From assembly GCA_021806645.1 (NCBI GenBank), contig JAJZQX010000022.1:1-38979 (forward strand): a stretch of DNA of 38,979 nt, given 5' to 3'. This stretch comes from Myxococcales bacterium (GTDB lineage Bacteria; Myxococcota; Myxococcia; Myxococcales; Anaeromyxobacteraceae). Shown in pieces: positions 1 through 6,004 of this stretch (position 1 is the first letter of the stretch; every line of letters starts with the position of its first letter). The notes under the pieces are model-generated. The model made no database searches and was not told where the DNA came from. It was given only the letters and a program-made list of their open reading frames with translations. The position numbers were made by a program, and so were the translations under genes.

Positions 1-1
1 G

Positions 2-466
2 CGGGCCCCGCCGCCGCGGGCTCCGCCGCCGCCGGCCGCGCAAGCAGCCGAAGGCCCGGGGCCCCGGCTGCCGCGCCGCAGGCTCCGCTTCGCCGAGTTC
101 CTCTACTACTCCGGGCGCGTCGGCTGGCAGTCCTACGTCGCCGCGGTGGCCTGGCAGCGCAGCCAGCGCCCCGCCATCGGCCGGCTCGCGGTCGATCTGG
201 GGCTGCTCGGCCAGCGCGACGTCGCCGAGTTGCTGGAGCGGCGGCGGCGCGAGGGGGCCCAGGCCGAGCCGTTCGGCGAGTTCGCGGTGCGACGCGGCTT
301 CCTCACCCGCGCGCAGCTGCTCGGCCTGATCGGCCGGCAGCACCGTGGACAGCGGCGCATCGGCCTGTTCTTCCTCGAGCGCGCCCTCCTGACCGCGGAC
401 GAGCTGGAGGGGGCCCAGCTGGCCCTCTTCGGGCACAACGCCCGTTACGCGGCGAAGGTCGCCTGA
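2..466 (+). CDS. C-terminal part of a probable J-domain (DnaJ-like) protein, cut by the window edge
   Basis: The frame is open from base 2 to a TGA at 464-466, so the gene starts outside the window and only about 154 residues are visible. After a Pro/Ala/Arg-rich linker comes a helical segment containing FAEFLYYSGRVGWQ, then WQRSQRPAIGRLAVDLG, FGEFAVRRGFLTRAQLLGL and IGLFFLERALLTADELE. This repeated 'short helix, R-hydrophobic-G-x-L' pattern matches, from memory, the C-terminal region of J-domain proteins in Geobacter and Myxococcota. The J domain itself with its HPD motif is not in the window, so the family call is inferred from the tail. An internal ATG at 146 is not a credible start because the conserved helical region begins upstream of it. 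Confidence 0.5.
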   Translation, partial: RAPPPRAPPPPAAQAAEGPGPRLPRRRLRFAEFLYYSGRVGWQSYVAAVAWQRSQRPAIGRLAVDLGLLGQRDVAELLERRRREGAQAEPFGEFAVRRGFLTRAQLLGLIGRQHRGQRRIGLFFLERALLTADELEGAQLALFGHNARYAAKVA

Positions 467-637
467 TCGGCCTGCACGGAACGTGGTGTCGGGGAAGCGT
501 TCGCGGTCCGTGAGAGGCGCTCGCTGCGACGAGACGCCACACCGGAGTGCGTCCCAATGCCGCAAGGGACCCCATCCACGATCCGTGTAAGTTGCGCCTT
601 CCCGGGATCCTCCGGAACCCCCTCGAAGGAGCAGACC

Positions 638-916
638 ATGAAGCGTCTCGTGTCCGCCGTCGTCGCCGTCCTCTTCGCCGTCACGGTCAACGCCGCCAAC
701 GCCCCGACCGAGCCCAAGGTCCTGCCGGCCAAGCAGGGCAACGTCACCTTCAAGCACACCACGCACAGGGACGTGAAGTGCGAGAGGTGCCACGGCGCCG
801 GCGAGCCGAAGGCCCTCGGCAAGCTGGCGAAGGACAAGGCCCACGCCCTCTGCCAGACCTGCCACAAGGAGAACAAGAAGGGCCCGACGAAGTGCGTCGA
901 CTGCCACAGGAAGTAG
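638..916 (+). CDS. Periplasmic triheme cytochrome c7 (PpcA-like)
   Basis: A 92-residue exported electron carrier. The signal peptide occupies about residues 1-20 (MKRLVSAVVAVLFAVTVNAA), leaving a mature protein of about 72 residues, the usual size of cytochrome c7. There are three CxxCH haem sites (Cys48-His52, Cys72-His76, Cys86-His90) and extra histidines at 40, 43 and 69 that fit the distal ligands of three bis-His haems, in the FKHxxH order typical of PpcA. The start at 638 is chosen because GAAGGAG at 625-631 lies six bases upstream; a further in-frame ATG at 557 would destroy the signal peptide. In Geobacter this family shuttles electrons from the inner membrane to outer-membrane acceptors during metal reduction, and the role here is inferred from that. 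It is monocistronic and followed by a hairpin. Confidence 0.9.
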   Translation: MKRLVSAVVAVLFAVTVNAANAPTEPKVLPAKQGNVTFKHTTHRDVKCERCHGAGEPKALGKLAKDKAHALCQTCHKENKKGPTKCVDCHRK

Positions 917-952
917 TCGCGTCACCCGCCGGCTGGTCCGGCACCCGCACCT

Positions 953-992
953 GAAGCGCCCGCGTGGCCCGTCCAGGCCGACCGGGCGCTTC
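953..992. terminator. Hairpin between convergent genes, possible bidirectional terminator
   Basis: GAAGCGCCC (953-961) pairs perfectly with GGGCGCTTC (984-992), and a GGCC/GGCC pair extends inside the loop. The downstream T-run is weak (GTCCTTCC). It lies between the stop of the cytochrome gene and the 3' end of the convergent methyltransferase gene, so it could serve both. Confidence 0.5.
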
Positions 993-1022
993 GTCCTTCC
1001 TGGGGCGCCGCCCGGTGAGCGG

Positions 1023-1634
1023 TCAGCCGCGGCGGAACAGGAGCAGGTGGTCGCCCGGCTCGCGCCCCGCCTGCCGGGACTCGAGCCGCAGGCCGCGGGC
1101 CTCGGCCGCCTCGAGCAACGGCGCCAGGGGCCGGATGCCGAGCACGGGATCGTGGGCGCGCAGCTCGGCGTCGAAGCGCGCCAGGCGCGGCGACGGCGGG
1201 CCGTCCAGGAACGGGCCGTAGAGGAGGAGCGACGCTCCCGCGGGCAACGCGGCGGCGCCGTCGAGCAGCGCCTCGCCGGCCGCCGGGGGCGCCACGTGGA
1301 GCACGTTCACGCAGACCAGGAGGTCGGCGGCGATCCGGCGCCAGGCCGGCGCCAGCAGGTCGAGGTCGAGTGGCGCACGCAGGTTGGGAAGGCCGGCCTC
1401 GTCGCGCCAGGCGCCGATGCTGGCGCGCGCGACCGGATCGGGATCGGAGGGCTGCCAGTCGAGCCCCGGGAAGGCCCGGGCCAGCGCCAGCGCGTGCTCG
1501 CCCGTGCCGCTGCCGAGCTCCAGCGCCAGGCCGTGGTCCGGCGCGACCGCGCGCAAGGCCCCCAGCAGGAGTTCGCGATTGGCCAGCGCCAGCCGGGCGG
1601 TCCGCTTCGTGGCAGCGCTCACGCCCCACATCAT
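1023..1634 (-). CDS. DUF938-family SAM-dependent methyltransferase
   Basis: A 203-residue class I methyltransferase-like protein. The N-terminus (ATKRTARLALANRELLL) resembles the conserved opening of DUF938. The SAM-binding loop is seen as LALELGSGTGEHALALA, followed by WQPSDPDP (the acidic end of strand 2) and LLVCVNVLHVAPP (strand 4). The C-terminal half holds LLLYGPF and ends GDHLLLFRRG. Length matches the family, about 200 residues. The frame stays open far upstream to 2057, but the conserved domain begins at the tandem ATGs at 1634/1631 and the upstream part would overlap the divergent dehydrogenase gene, so 1634 is used. The substrate is unknown. It is divergently transcribed from the SDR gene across about 180 bp. 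Confidence 0.8.
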   Translation of the reverse strand: MMWGVSAATKRTARLALANRELLLGALRAVAPDHGLALELGSGTGEHALALARAFPGLDWQPSDPDPVARASIGAWRDEAGLPNLRAPLDLDLLAPAWRRIAADLLVCVNVLHVAPPAAGEALLDGAAALPAGASLLLYGPFLDGPPSPRLARFDAELRAHDPVLGIRPLAPLLEAAEARGLRLESRQAGREPGDHLLLFRRG

Positions 1635-1815
1635 GCCTCGCCCGGGCGCCTCGCACGGGATAGAAGGACTGGATGCGTCGCTTCCGGGCCGCTGGCGTCG
1701 TGGCGTCGAGCCGGTCACCGATCCCTGTCCCTTCATGGAGCTGCCGAAGGCCGGCTGGTTCCACCGGGTGCACGGCTTCCTGCGTGGGCACCGCAACGGA
1801 CCCTGAGGTCCCCCC

Positions 1816-2595
1816 ATGTCCGCGTTTCCGCTCGCCCTGGTGACCGGCGCCAACCGCGGCCTCGGTCGCGCCGTGGCCGAGGCGCTGGCCCGGGACGGAC
1901 ACCGCGTCCTCCTGGCCGGCCGCAAGGGGCCCGACCTGGCCCGCGAGGCGGCCCGGCTCAACGCCGCCTCGCTCCATGCCGCGCCGCTCACGCTCGACGT
2001 CGGCGATCCGGCCTCCATCGCCGCCGCGGCGGCGTCGCTCGCGTCCGGTCCACCCATCGACGTGCTGGTCCAGAACGCCGGCGTCTACAGCCAGGACTCC
2101 GATCGTGGCGCCGCGCGCCGCACCCTCCTCACCAACCTGGTGGGCCCGATCCGGCTCACCGCCGTCCTCGCGCCGCTTCTCGCCGAGGGCGCGCGGGTGG
2201 TGCTGGTCTCGTCGTGCATGGGCGAGCTGTCCTGCCTGCCGGCCACCTGGCGGCGAGAGGTGGAGCGGGCCAGCAGCGACGCCGAGCTCCTGGCGGTCGC
2301 CGATCGGTTCGTCGCCGCCGCCGAGGAGCAGCGCGAGGACGGCGTGGCCACGCTCGCCTACCGGATGTCGAAGGCGCTCCTCAACCGGCTCGCCCGCCGG
2401 CTCGCCGTCGAGCTCGCGCCGAGCGCCATCCTCGTCAACGCCGTCTGCCCGGGGTGGGTGCGGACCGACATGGGCGGCCCGGGCGCGACGCGGTCGATCG
2501 AGGAGGGGGCGCGCAGCATCCTCTGGGCCACCGCGCTGACCGCCGGCGGGCCGACCGGCGGGTTCTTCAGGGACGGGCAGGCGATCGGCTGGTAG
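1816..2595 (+). CDS. Short-chain dehydrogenase/reductase (SDR), carbonyl-reductase type
   Basis: A 259-residue NAD(P)-dependent oxidoreductase of the classical SDR family. The Rossmann motif TGANRGLG lies at residues 10-17, the NAG motif at 87-89, a serine-rich strand VLVSSCMG around 129-136, and the catalytic YRMSK at 182-186. The PGWVRTDMGG stretch near 215 is also typical, in which the strand-6 PG is followed by a cofactor loop. The arginine in TGANRG suggests NADPH preference, as in carbonyl reductases. The segment between the serine strand and YxxxK is longer than in minimal SDRs (about 50 residues), as in the eukaryotic-type carbonyl reductase branch. No ribosome site beyond a weak GAGG stands out. 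The substrate cannot be inferred from its neighbours. Confidence 0.85.
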   Translation: MSAFPLALVTGANRGLGRAVAEALARDGHRVLLAGRKGPDLAREAARLNAASLHAAPLTLDVGDPASIAAAAASLASGPPIDVLVQNAGVYSQDSDRGAARRTLLTNLVGPIRLTAVLAPLLAEGARVVLVSSCMGELSCLPATWRREVERASSDAELLAVADRFVAAAEEQREDGVATLAYRMSKALLNRLARRLAVELAPSAILVNAVCPGWVRTDMGGPGATRSIEEGARSILWATALTAGGPTGGFFRDGQAIGW

Positions 2596-2676
2596 CCCTA
2601 CCGGCGCAGCACGAGCGCCGCGCCGGGGTGGTGGAGGCGGAAGCCGGCGGCTGCGCCACCGCGGGGGCAGGCGAAC

Positions 2677-3216
2677 TCAGGCCTGGTGAAACGCGTCGGG
2701 GTGGGCCAGCTCGGGGAGCGGTCGCGGCTCGACGCCGATCCGGATGGCGGTGAGCGTGCCGTCGGGCTCGAGGACGACCCGCTGGCAGTCGCCGATGTTG
2801 CCGATCCCCTGCTTGCGGAGCGCCGAGCGGAGCTCCGCCAGCGTGAGCCGCTCGCTCCGCAGCGCCCCGGTATGGACCCGCCCGTCGGTGACCAGTCGCA
2901 GGGGGCGGCCCTGCACCAGGCGATCGATCCAGCGCCAGCGCCAGGCGGCGTAGCCGACGGCGCGGTTGACGAGGAACAGGGTGGCGGCGCTCACCAGTCC
3001 GCCGCCCAGCGAGTTGTCGCCGGCGTTGAGCGAGTTCTGCACCGCGTTCGACACCAGCAGGAGCAGGACCAGGTCGAAGCTGGTCATCTGCCCGAGCTCG
3101 CGCCGCCCGGAGAGCCGCAGGGCGGCGAGGAGGAAGAGGTAGACCACGACGCCGCGGAGGACCAGCGCCCAGAGTGGCGCCTCGGGGATGAGCAGGGTGG
3201 GCATGGGGGGGAGCAT
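2677..3216 (-). CDS. DUF421-domain membrane protein (YetF/YcaP family)
   Basis: A 179-residue (or 175 if the second ATG at 3204 is used) protein. The N-terminal half has about three hydrophobic segments (VLRGVVVYLFLLAALRL, FDLVLLLLVSNAVQNSL, GGLVSAATLFLVNRAVGYAAW), followed by a soluble C-terminal domain with RPLRLVTDGRVHTGALRSERLTL cut by the membrane boundary and KQGIGNIGDCQRVVLEPDG. The GRRELGQMTSFDLVLLLLV stretch is the signature of DUF421. Family members are inner-membrane proteins implicated in spore or envelope physiology in Bacillus; a molecular activity is not established. It is monocistronic. The 120 bp upstream, next to the broken oxidoreductase gene, would hold its promoter, but I see no clear -35/-10 pair. 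Confidence 0.85.
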   Translation of the reverse strand: MLPPMPTLLIPEAPLWALVLRGVVVYLFLLAALRLSGRRELGQMTSFDLVLLLLVSNAVQNSLNAGDNSLGGGLVSAATLFLVNRAVGYAAWRWRWIDRLVQGRPLRLVTDGRVHTGALRSERLTLAELRSALRKQGIGNIGDCQRVVLEPDGTLTAIRIGVEPRPLPELAHPDAFHQA

Positions 3217-3336
3217 ACCCGGCCATCTGACCCCTCATCTGAGCCGCCACCCCCGGGAGGGCTCCGCGGGGAGGGCCGGGTAGTGACGGCATGGACGAAG
3301 GACGCTCGCCCCATCCCGCATGCCCGGCAACCAGTC

Positions 3337-3516
3337 TCACGGTGCCCTCCAGCTACAGGTCCGTCCCGTCCGGCTCACAGCCACGGCCAGCGTGAACGAC
3401 GCCTCCCGGTCGACGAGCACGATCCGCTGCCCCGGCGGCAGCAGCTTCCGGAGGGCGTTGGCGGCCGCGACGCCACCGATGCCGCCGCCCAGGATGAGAA
3501 CCTTCGATTGGACCAT
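3337..3516 (-). pseudogene. Truncated N-terminus of an FAD-dependent oxidoreductase (sulfide:quinone reductase-like)
   Basis: Only 59 codons remain. Residues 1-46 read as a normal FAD-binding Rossmann start (VLILGGGIGGVAAANALR, then IVLVDREASFTLAVA), with the GxGxxG dinucleotide loop and the Asp at the end of strand 2. The homology then stops abruptly and 13 unrelated residues follow before TAG. Members of this family are usually about 370-430 residues, so more than 85% is missing. The start at 3516 is supported by GAAGGAGGG seven bases upstream. The gene lies 24 bp after the cysteine desulfurase as the last member of a sulfur operon, which suggests a sulfide:quinone or persulfide oxidoreductase ancestor. 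A large 3' deletion with the flanking DUF421 gene moved in is the simplest explanation. Confidence 0.7.
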
Positions 3517-3540
3517 GACGCCCTCCTTCGTTCCCAAAGT

Positions 3541-4674
3541 TCAGCCGGGCCGCGCCAGCGCGCCCTTTAGAAGGCGGAGCACGGACTCCAGCTCGTCCCA
3601 GGTCGTGGTCCGTCCGAGGCTGAAGCGCACCGCGCCCATCCCTTCGCCGGGGGGCACGCCCATGGCCGCCAGCACCGAGGACAGCTCCACCGAGCCCGCG
3701 TGGCAGGCGGAGCCCGTCGAGGCGGCGACGCCAGGGAGGGCGGCCAGCACCTCCGCGCCCACCCGCCCGACGAAGTTCACGCTGGAGGTGTTGGGGAGCC
3801 GCTCGGCCCCCGCGCCGTTCACGGTGACCCCGGCGCCGAGCGCGGCGCGCAGGCCGGCCTCGAAGCGGTCGCGCAGCGTGCGGACCGCGTCCATGCCGAT
3901 CCACCGACCCGCGACCTCGCAGGCGGCGCCGAGGGCCACGTCGAGGAGCAGGTTCTCGGTCCCCGCCCGTCGGCCCGACTCGTGCCCCGCCCCGTGCATG
4001 AAGGGCTCGAGGCGGGTGCCGCGCCGGATGTAGAGGGCCCCGACGCCCTTGGGCGCGTGAAGCTTGTGCCCCGCCACCGAGAGGAGGTCCACGCCAAGCT
4101 CGTCCACCCGGGCCGGGATCTTGCCGACGCTCTGGGCGGCGTCGGTGTGCATGAGCGCGCCGGCCGCGCGGGCGATGGCCGCGATCTCGGCGATGGGCTG
4201 GACCGTCCCGACCTCGTTGTTGGCGTGCATGACGCTCACCAGGATGGTGCGGGGCGTGATGGCGCGCCGGACCACCTCGGGGTCGACGCGGCCCTGCCGG
4301 TCCACCCCGACCACCGTCACCTCCGCGCCCAGCGACCGCAGGAACTCCAGCGGCTTCAGGACCGCAGGATGCTCCACCGCGCTGGTGACCACGTGGTCGC
4401 CACGGTCCCGGCCGGCGAAGAAGGCGCCCTTGAGGGCGTGGTTGTTGGCCTCGGTGCCGCCGCTGGTGAAGACGATCTCGTCGGGCTGGGCGCCGAGGAG
4501 CGCCGCCACCTGGCCGCGGGCCCGCTCCACCGCGGCCTTGGCCGGCGCGCCCGCCCAGTGGTGGCTCGACGGGTTGCCGTGGTGGTCGGTGAGGAACGGC
4601 CGCATGGCCGCCACCGCCTCGGGGGCGATGGGCGTGCTGGCGTTGAAGTCGAGGTAGATCTGCTGGTCCTGCAT
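3541..4674 (-). CDS. Cysteine desulfurase (NifS/IscS-type, class V aminotransferase)
   Basis: A 377-residue PLP enzyme that removes sulfur from L-cysteine and holds it as a persulfide. The opening IYLDFNASTP and the GNPSSHHWAG, FTSGGTEANNHALKG, ANNEVGTVQPI and HTDAAQSVGKIP blocks are family hallmarks. The PLP lysine is Lys204 in SVAGHKLHAPKG, and the persulfide cysteine is Cys324 in STGSACHAGSVELSSVL. ATG at 4674 is preferred over the earlier in-frame ATG at 4713: GGAGGG sits about ten bases upstream of 4674, and the earlier ATG would overlap the upstream gene. It follows the ArsR-rhodanese gene by 35 bp. No scaffold gene (iscU or sufU) is adjacent, so delivery to rhodanese/DsrE carriers is more likely than a standard Fe-S assembly role, though this is inferred. 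Confidence 0.92.
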   Translation of the reverse strand: MQDQQIYLDFNASTPIAPEAVAAMRPFLTDHHGNPSSHHWAGAPAKAAVERARGQVAALLGAQPDEIVFTSGGTEANNHALKGAFFAGRDRGDHVVTSAVEHPAVLKPLEFLRSLGAEVTVVGVDRQGRVDPEVVRRAITPRTILVSVMHANNEVGTVQPIAEIAAIARAAGALMHTDAAQSVGKIPARVDELGVDLLSVAGHKLHAPKGVGALYIRRGTRLEPFMHGAGHESGRRAGTENLLLDVALGAACEVAGRWIGMDAVRTLRDRFEAGLRAALGAGVTVNGAGAERLPNTSSVNFVGRVGAEVLAALPGVAASTGSACHAGSVELSSVLAAMGVPPGEGMGAVRFSLGRTTTWDELESVLRLLKGALARPG

Positions 4675-4709
4675 GGGGTCCCGCCCTCCCGACCGCCGGC
4701 CGGAGCCGC

Positions 4710-5387
4710 TCACGCGCTGGTCCGCTCCACCGGCAGGCCGAGCGCCGCCCAGTCGAGCACGCCTTCCTCCAGTCGAACCGCCTTGAATCCGCGCGCCCGG
4801 AGCTGCTTCACCGCCTCGATGGCCAGGACGCAGTACGGACCGCGGCAGTAGGCGACGACCTCGCGGCGCTTCGGCAGCCTGGCGAGCCGCCGGGCCAGCT
4901 CGGGAAGCGGAACCGAGAGCGCTCCGGCGATGTGGCCCGACACGAACTCCTCGGCCGGACGAACGTCGAGCAGGGTCACTTCGCCCTTGCGCACCCTGAC
5001 GCGGAGCGCGGCCTCGTCCACCGGCTCGAGCTGCGAGTTCTGGGCCAGGAAGTCCCGGGTGATCTTGGCCACCTCGGCGAGGCGGGCCTCCGCCACCCGG
5101 CGAACGGACAGCAGGAGGTCGGCCACCGACGGGTCGGCCAGGCGATAGGTGACGAAGAGCCCATCCCTGGTGGACTCGACCAGCCCGGCTCCCCGGAGCA
5201 CCTGCAGGTGCGCGGAGGTGTTGGCCAGGGTCATGTCCGCCAGGCGCGCCAGGGCCTCGACGGTGCGTGGCCCCTGCGAGAGCAGCTCCACGAGCTCGAC
5301 CCGGTGCGCGCTGGCGAGCGCCTTGGCGACCCGGGCGAACTGCTCGTAGATGGCGGTCTTGAAGCGGCGGCCGGGCGTGGGGGGCAC
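4710..5387 (-). CDS. ArsR-family regulator fused to a rhodanese domain
   Basis: A 225-residue protein. Residues 8-100 form an ArsR winged helix (FARVAKALASAHRVELVELL, NTSAHLQVLRGAGLV, TRDGLFVTYRL). Residues about 125-222 form a rhodanese domain with TLLDVRPAEEFVSGHIAGA and the active-site loop CRGPYC (Cys181, Cys186). The ArsR part lacks the ELCVCDL metal-binding box and has no cysteine, so sulfur sensing through the rhodanese persulfide is the natural reading. GTG at 5387 is the start, with AGGAG seven bases upstream. It is first in an operon with the cysteine desulfurase and the broken oxidoreductase, and divergent from a DsrE gene. ArsR-rhodanese fusions are known in other bacteria; regulating its own promoter is inferred from position. 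Confidence 0.88.
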   Translation of the reverse strand: MPPTPGRRFKTAIYEQFARVAKALASAHRVELVELLSQGPRTVEALARLADMTLANTSAHLQVLRGAGLVESTRDGLFVTYRLADPSVADLLLSVRRVAEARLAEVAKITRDFLAQNSQLEPVDEAALRVRVRKGEVTLLDVRPAEEFVSGHIAGALSVPLPELARRLARLPKRREVVAYCRGPYCVLAIEAVKQLRARGFKAVRLEEGVLDWAALGLPVERTSA

Positions 5388-5583
5388 GGGAACTCCTGTA
5401 TTCGCTCAGGCCCTTGAGTATGCGGGCCAGCGCTTCCGGTCAAGCACGCCGGGGAGGCGCCGCCGGCGTGCTCACGGGGCTTGACCCCCGCGGCCGGGTG
5501 AGTATTCTAGTAGTTGTTTGAGCAGTAGATCCAGTCGCGCCGGCCACCCCGGGGCGGCGCCACCAGCCAGCCGGAGCCCACCC
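5388..5583. promoter_or_regulatory. Divergent promoter region between the ArsR-rhodanese and DsrE genes
   Basis: For the plus strand, TTGACC (5481-5486) and TATTCT (5503-5508) are 16 bp apart, a good sigma70 promoter. For the minus strand, TTGACC (plus-strand 5438-5443) faces a CATACT -10 (plus-strand 5417-5422) with 15 bp spacing. The hexamer GAGTAT occurs at both -10 boxes, at 5416-5421 and 5500-5505, and GTATTC occurs at 5398-5403 and 5502-5507. An imperfect CTCA-N6-TGAG inverted repeat covers 5405-5418. These shared elements are candidate ArsR operators; binding is inferred, not shown. Confidence 0.5.
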
Positions 5584-5940
5584 ATGAGCGTCCTCATCGT
5601 CTTCAACCGCGAGCCCTACGACGGCAGCGACGTCACCTGGAATGGCCTGCGCCTGGCGGGCAAGCTTCGCGAGAACGGCCAGGAGGTGCGGATCTTCCTC
5701 ATGAACGACGCCGTCGACATGGCCCGGGACGTCTGCAAGAAGCCGGACGGCTACGACCAGGACCTGGTCCAGCTTCTCAAGGGGCTGATCGAGCAAGGCG
5801 TTACGGTGAAGGTCTGCGGCACCTGCATGGCGCGTTGCGGGATCCACAAGAACCAGCCGTACTTCCCAGGTGCCGAGAAGTCCACGATGGCCCAGCTCGC
5901 CAGCTGGGTGGCCGAGAGCGATCGGGTCATCTCGTTCTGA
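5584..5940 (+). CDS. DsrE-family sulfur-carrier protein
   Basis: A 118-residue soluble protein with the DsrE/DsrF/TusD fold pattern: opening SVLIVFNREPYDGSD, a helix NGLRLAGKLRENGQEVRIFLMNDAV, and the cysteine loop VKVCGTCMARCG with Cys78, Cys81 and Cys85. In this family one such cysteine carries a persulfide between sulfur donors and acceptors. An in-frame ATG exists at 5518, but the added 22 residues are Ser/Pro/Arg-rich and would begin inside the promoter's downstream region, so 5584 is used. It is transcribed away from the ArsR-rhodanese/desulfurase operon, which suggests a shared sulfur relay: cysteine desulfurase to rhodanese to DsrE. Partner and final acceptor are unknown. Confidence 0.85.
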   Translation: MSVLIVFNREPYDGSDVTWNGLRLAGKLRENGQEVRIFLMNDAVDMARDVCKKPDGYDQDLVQLLKGLIEQGVTVKVCGTCMARCGIHKNQPYFPGAEKSTMAQLASWVAESDRVISF

Positions 5941-6004
5941 GCCTCCGGCCAGGCTCTCCGCAACCCGTGGCATCGCCGCCGCGGCGCGAGCCGGTGCGGG
6001 CGAA

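Noticed and set aside
2596-2690. Minus-strand 27-codon extension after the DUF421 gene in another frame
   Set aside because: It has no start or motif; at most an old frameshifted tail of the neighbouring gene.
1047-2753. Very long open frame on the plus strand (568 codons)
   Set aside because: It is antisense to the DUF938 gene and in another frame of the SDR gene. Its product is Arg/Gly/Ala-rich with no motifs, a common effect of high GC content.
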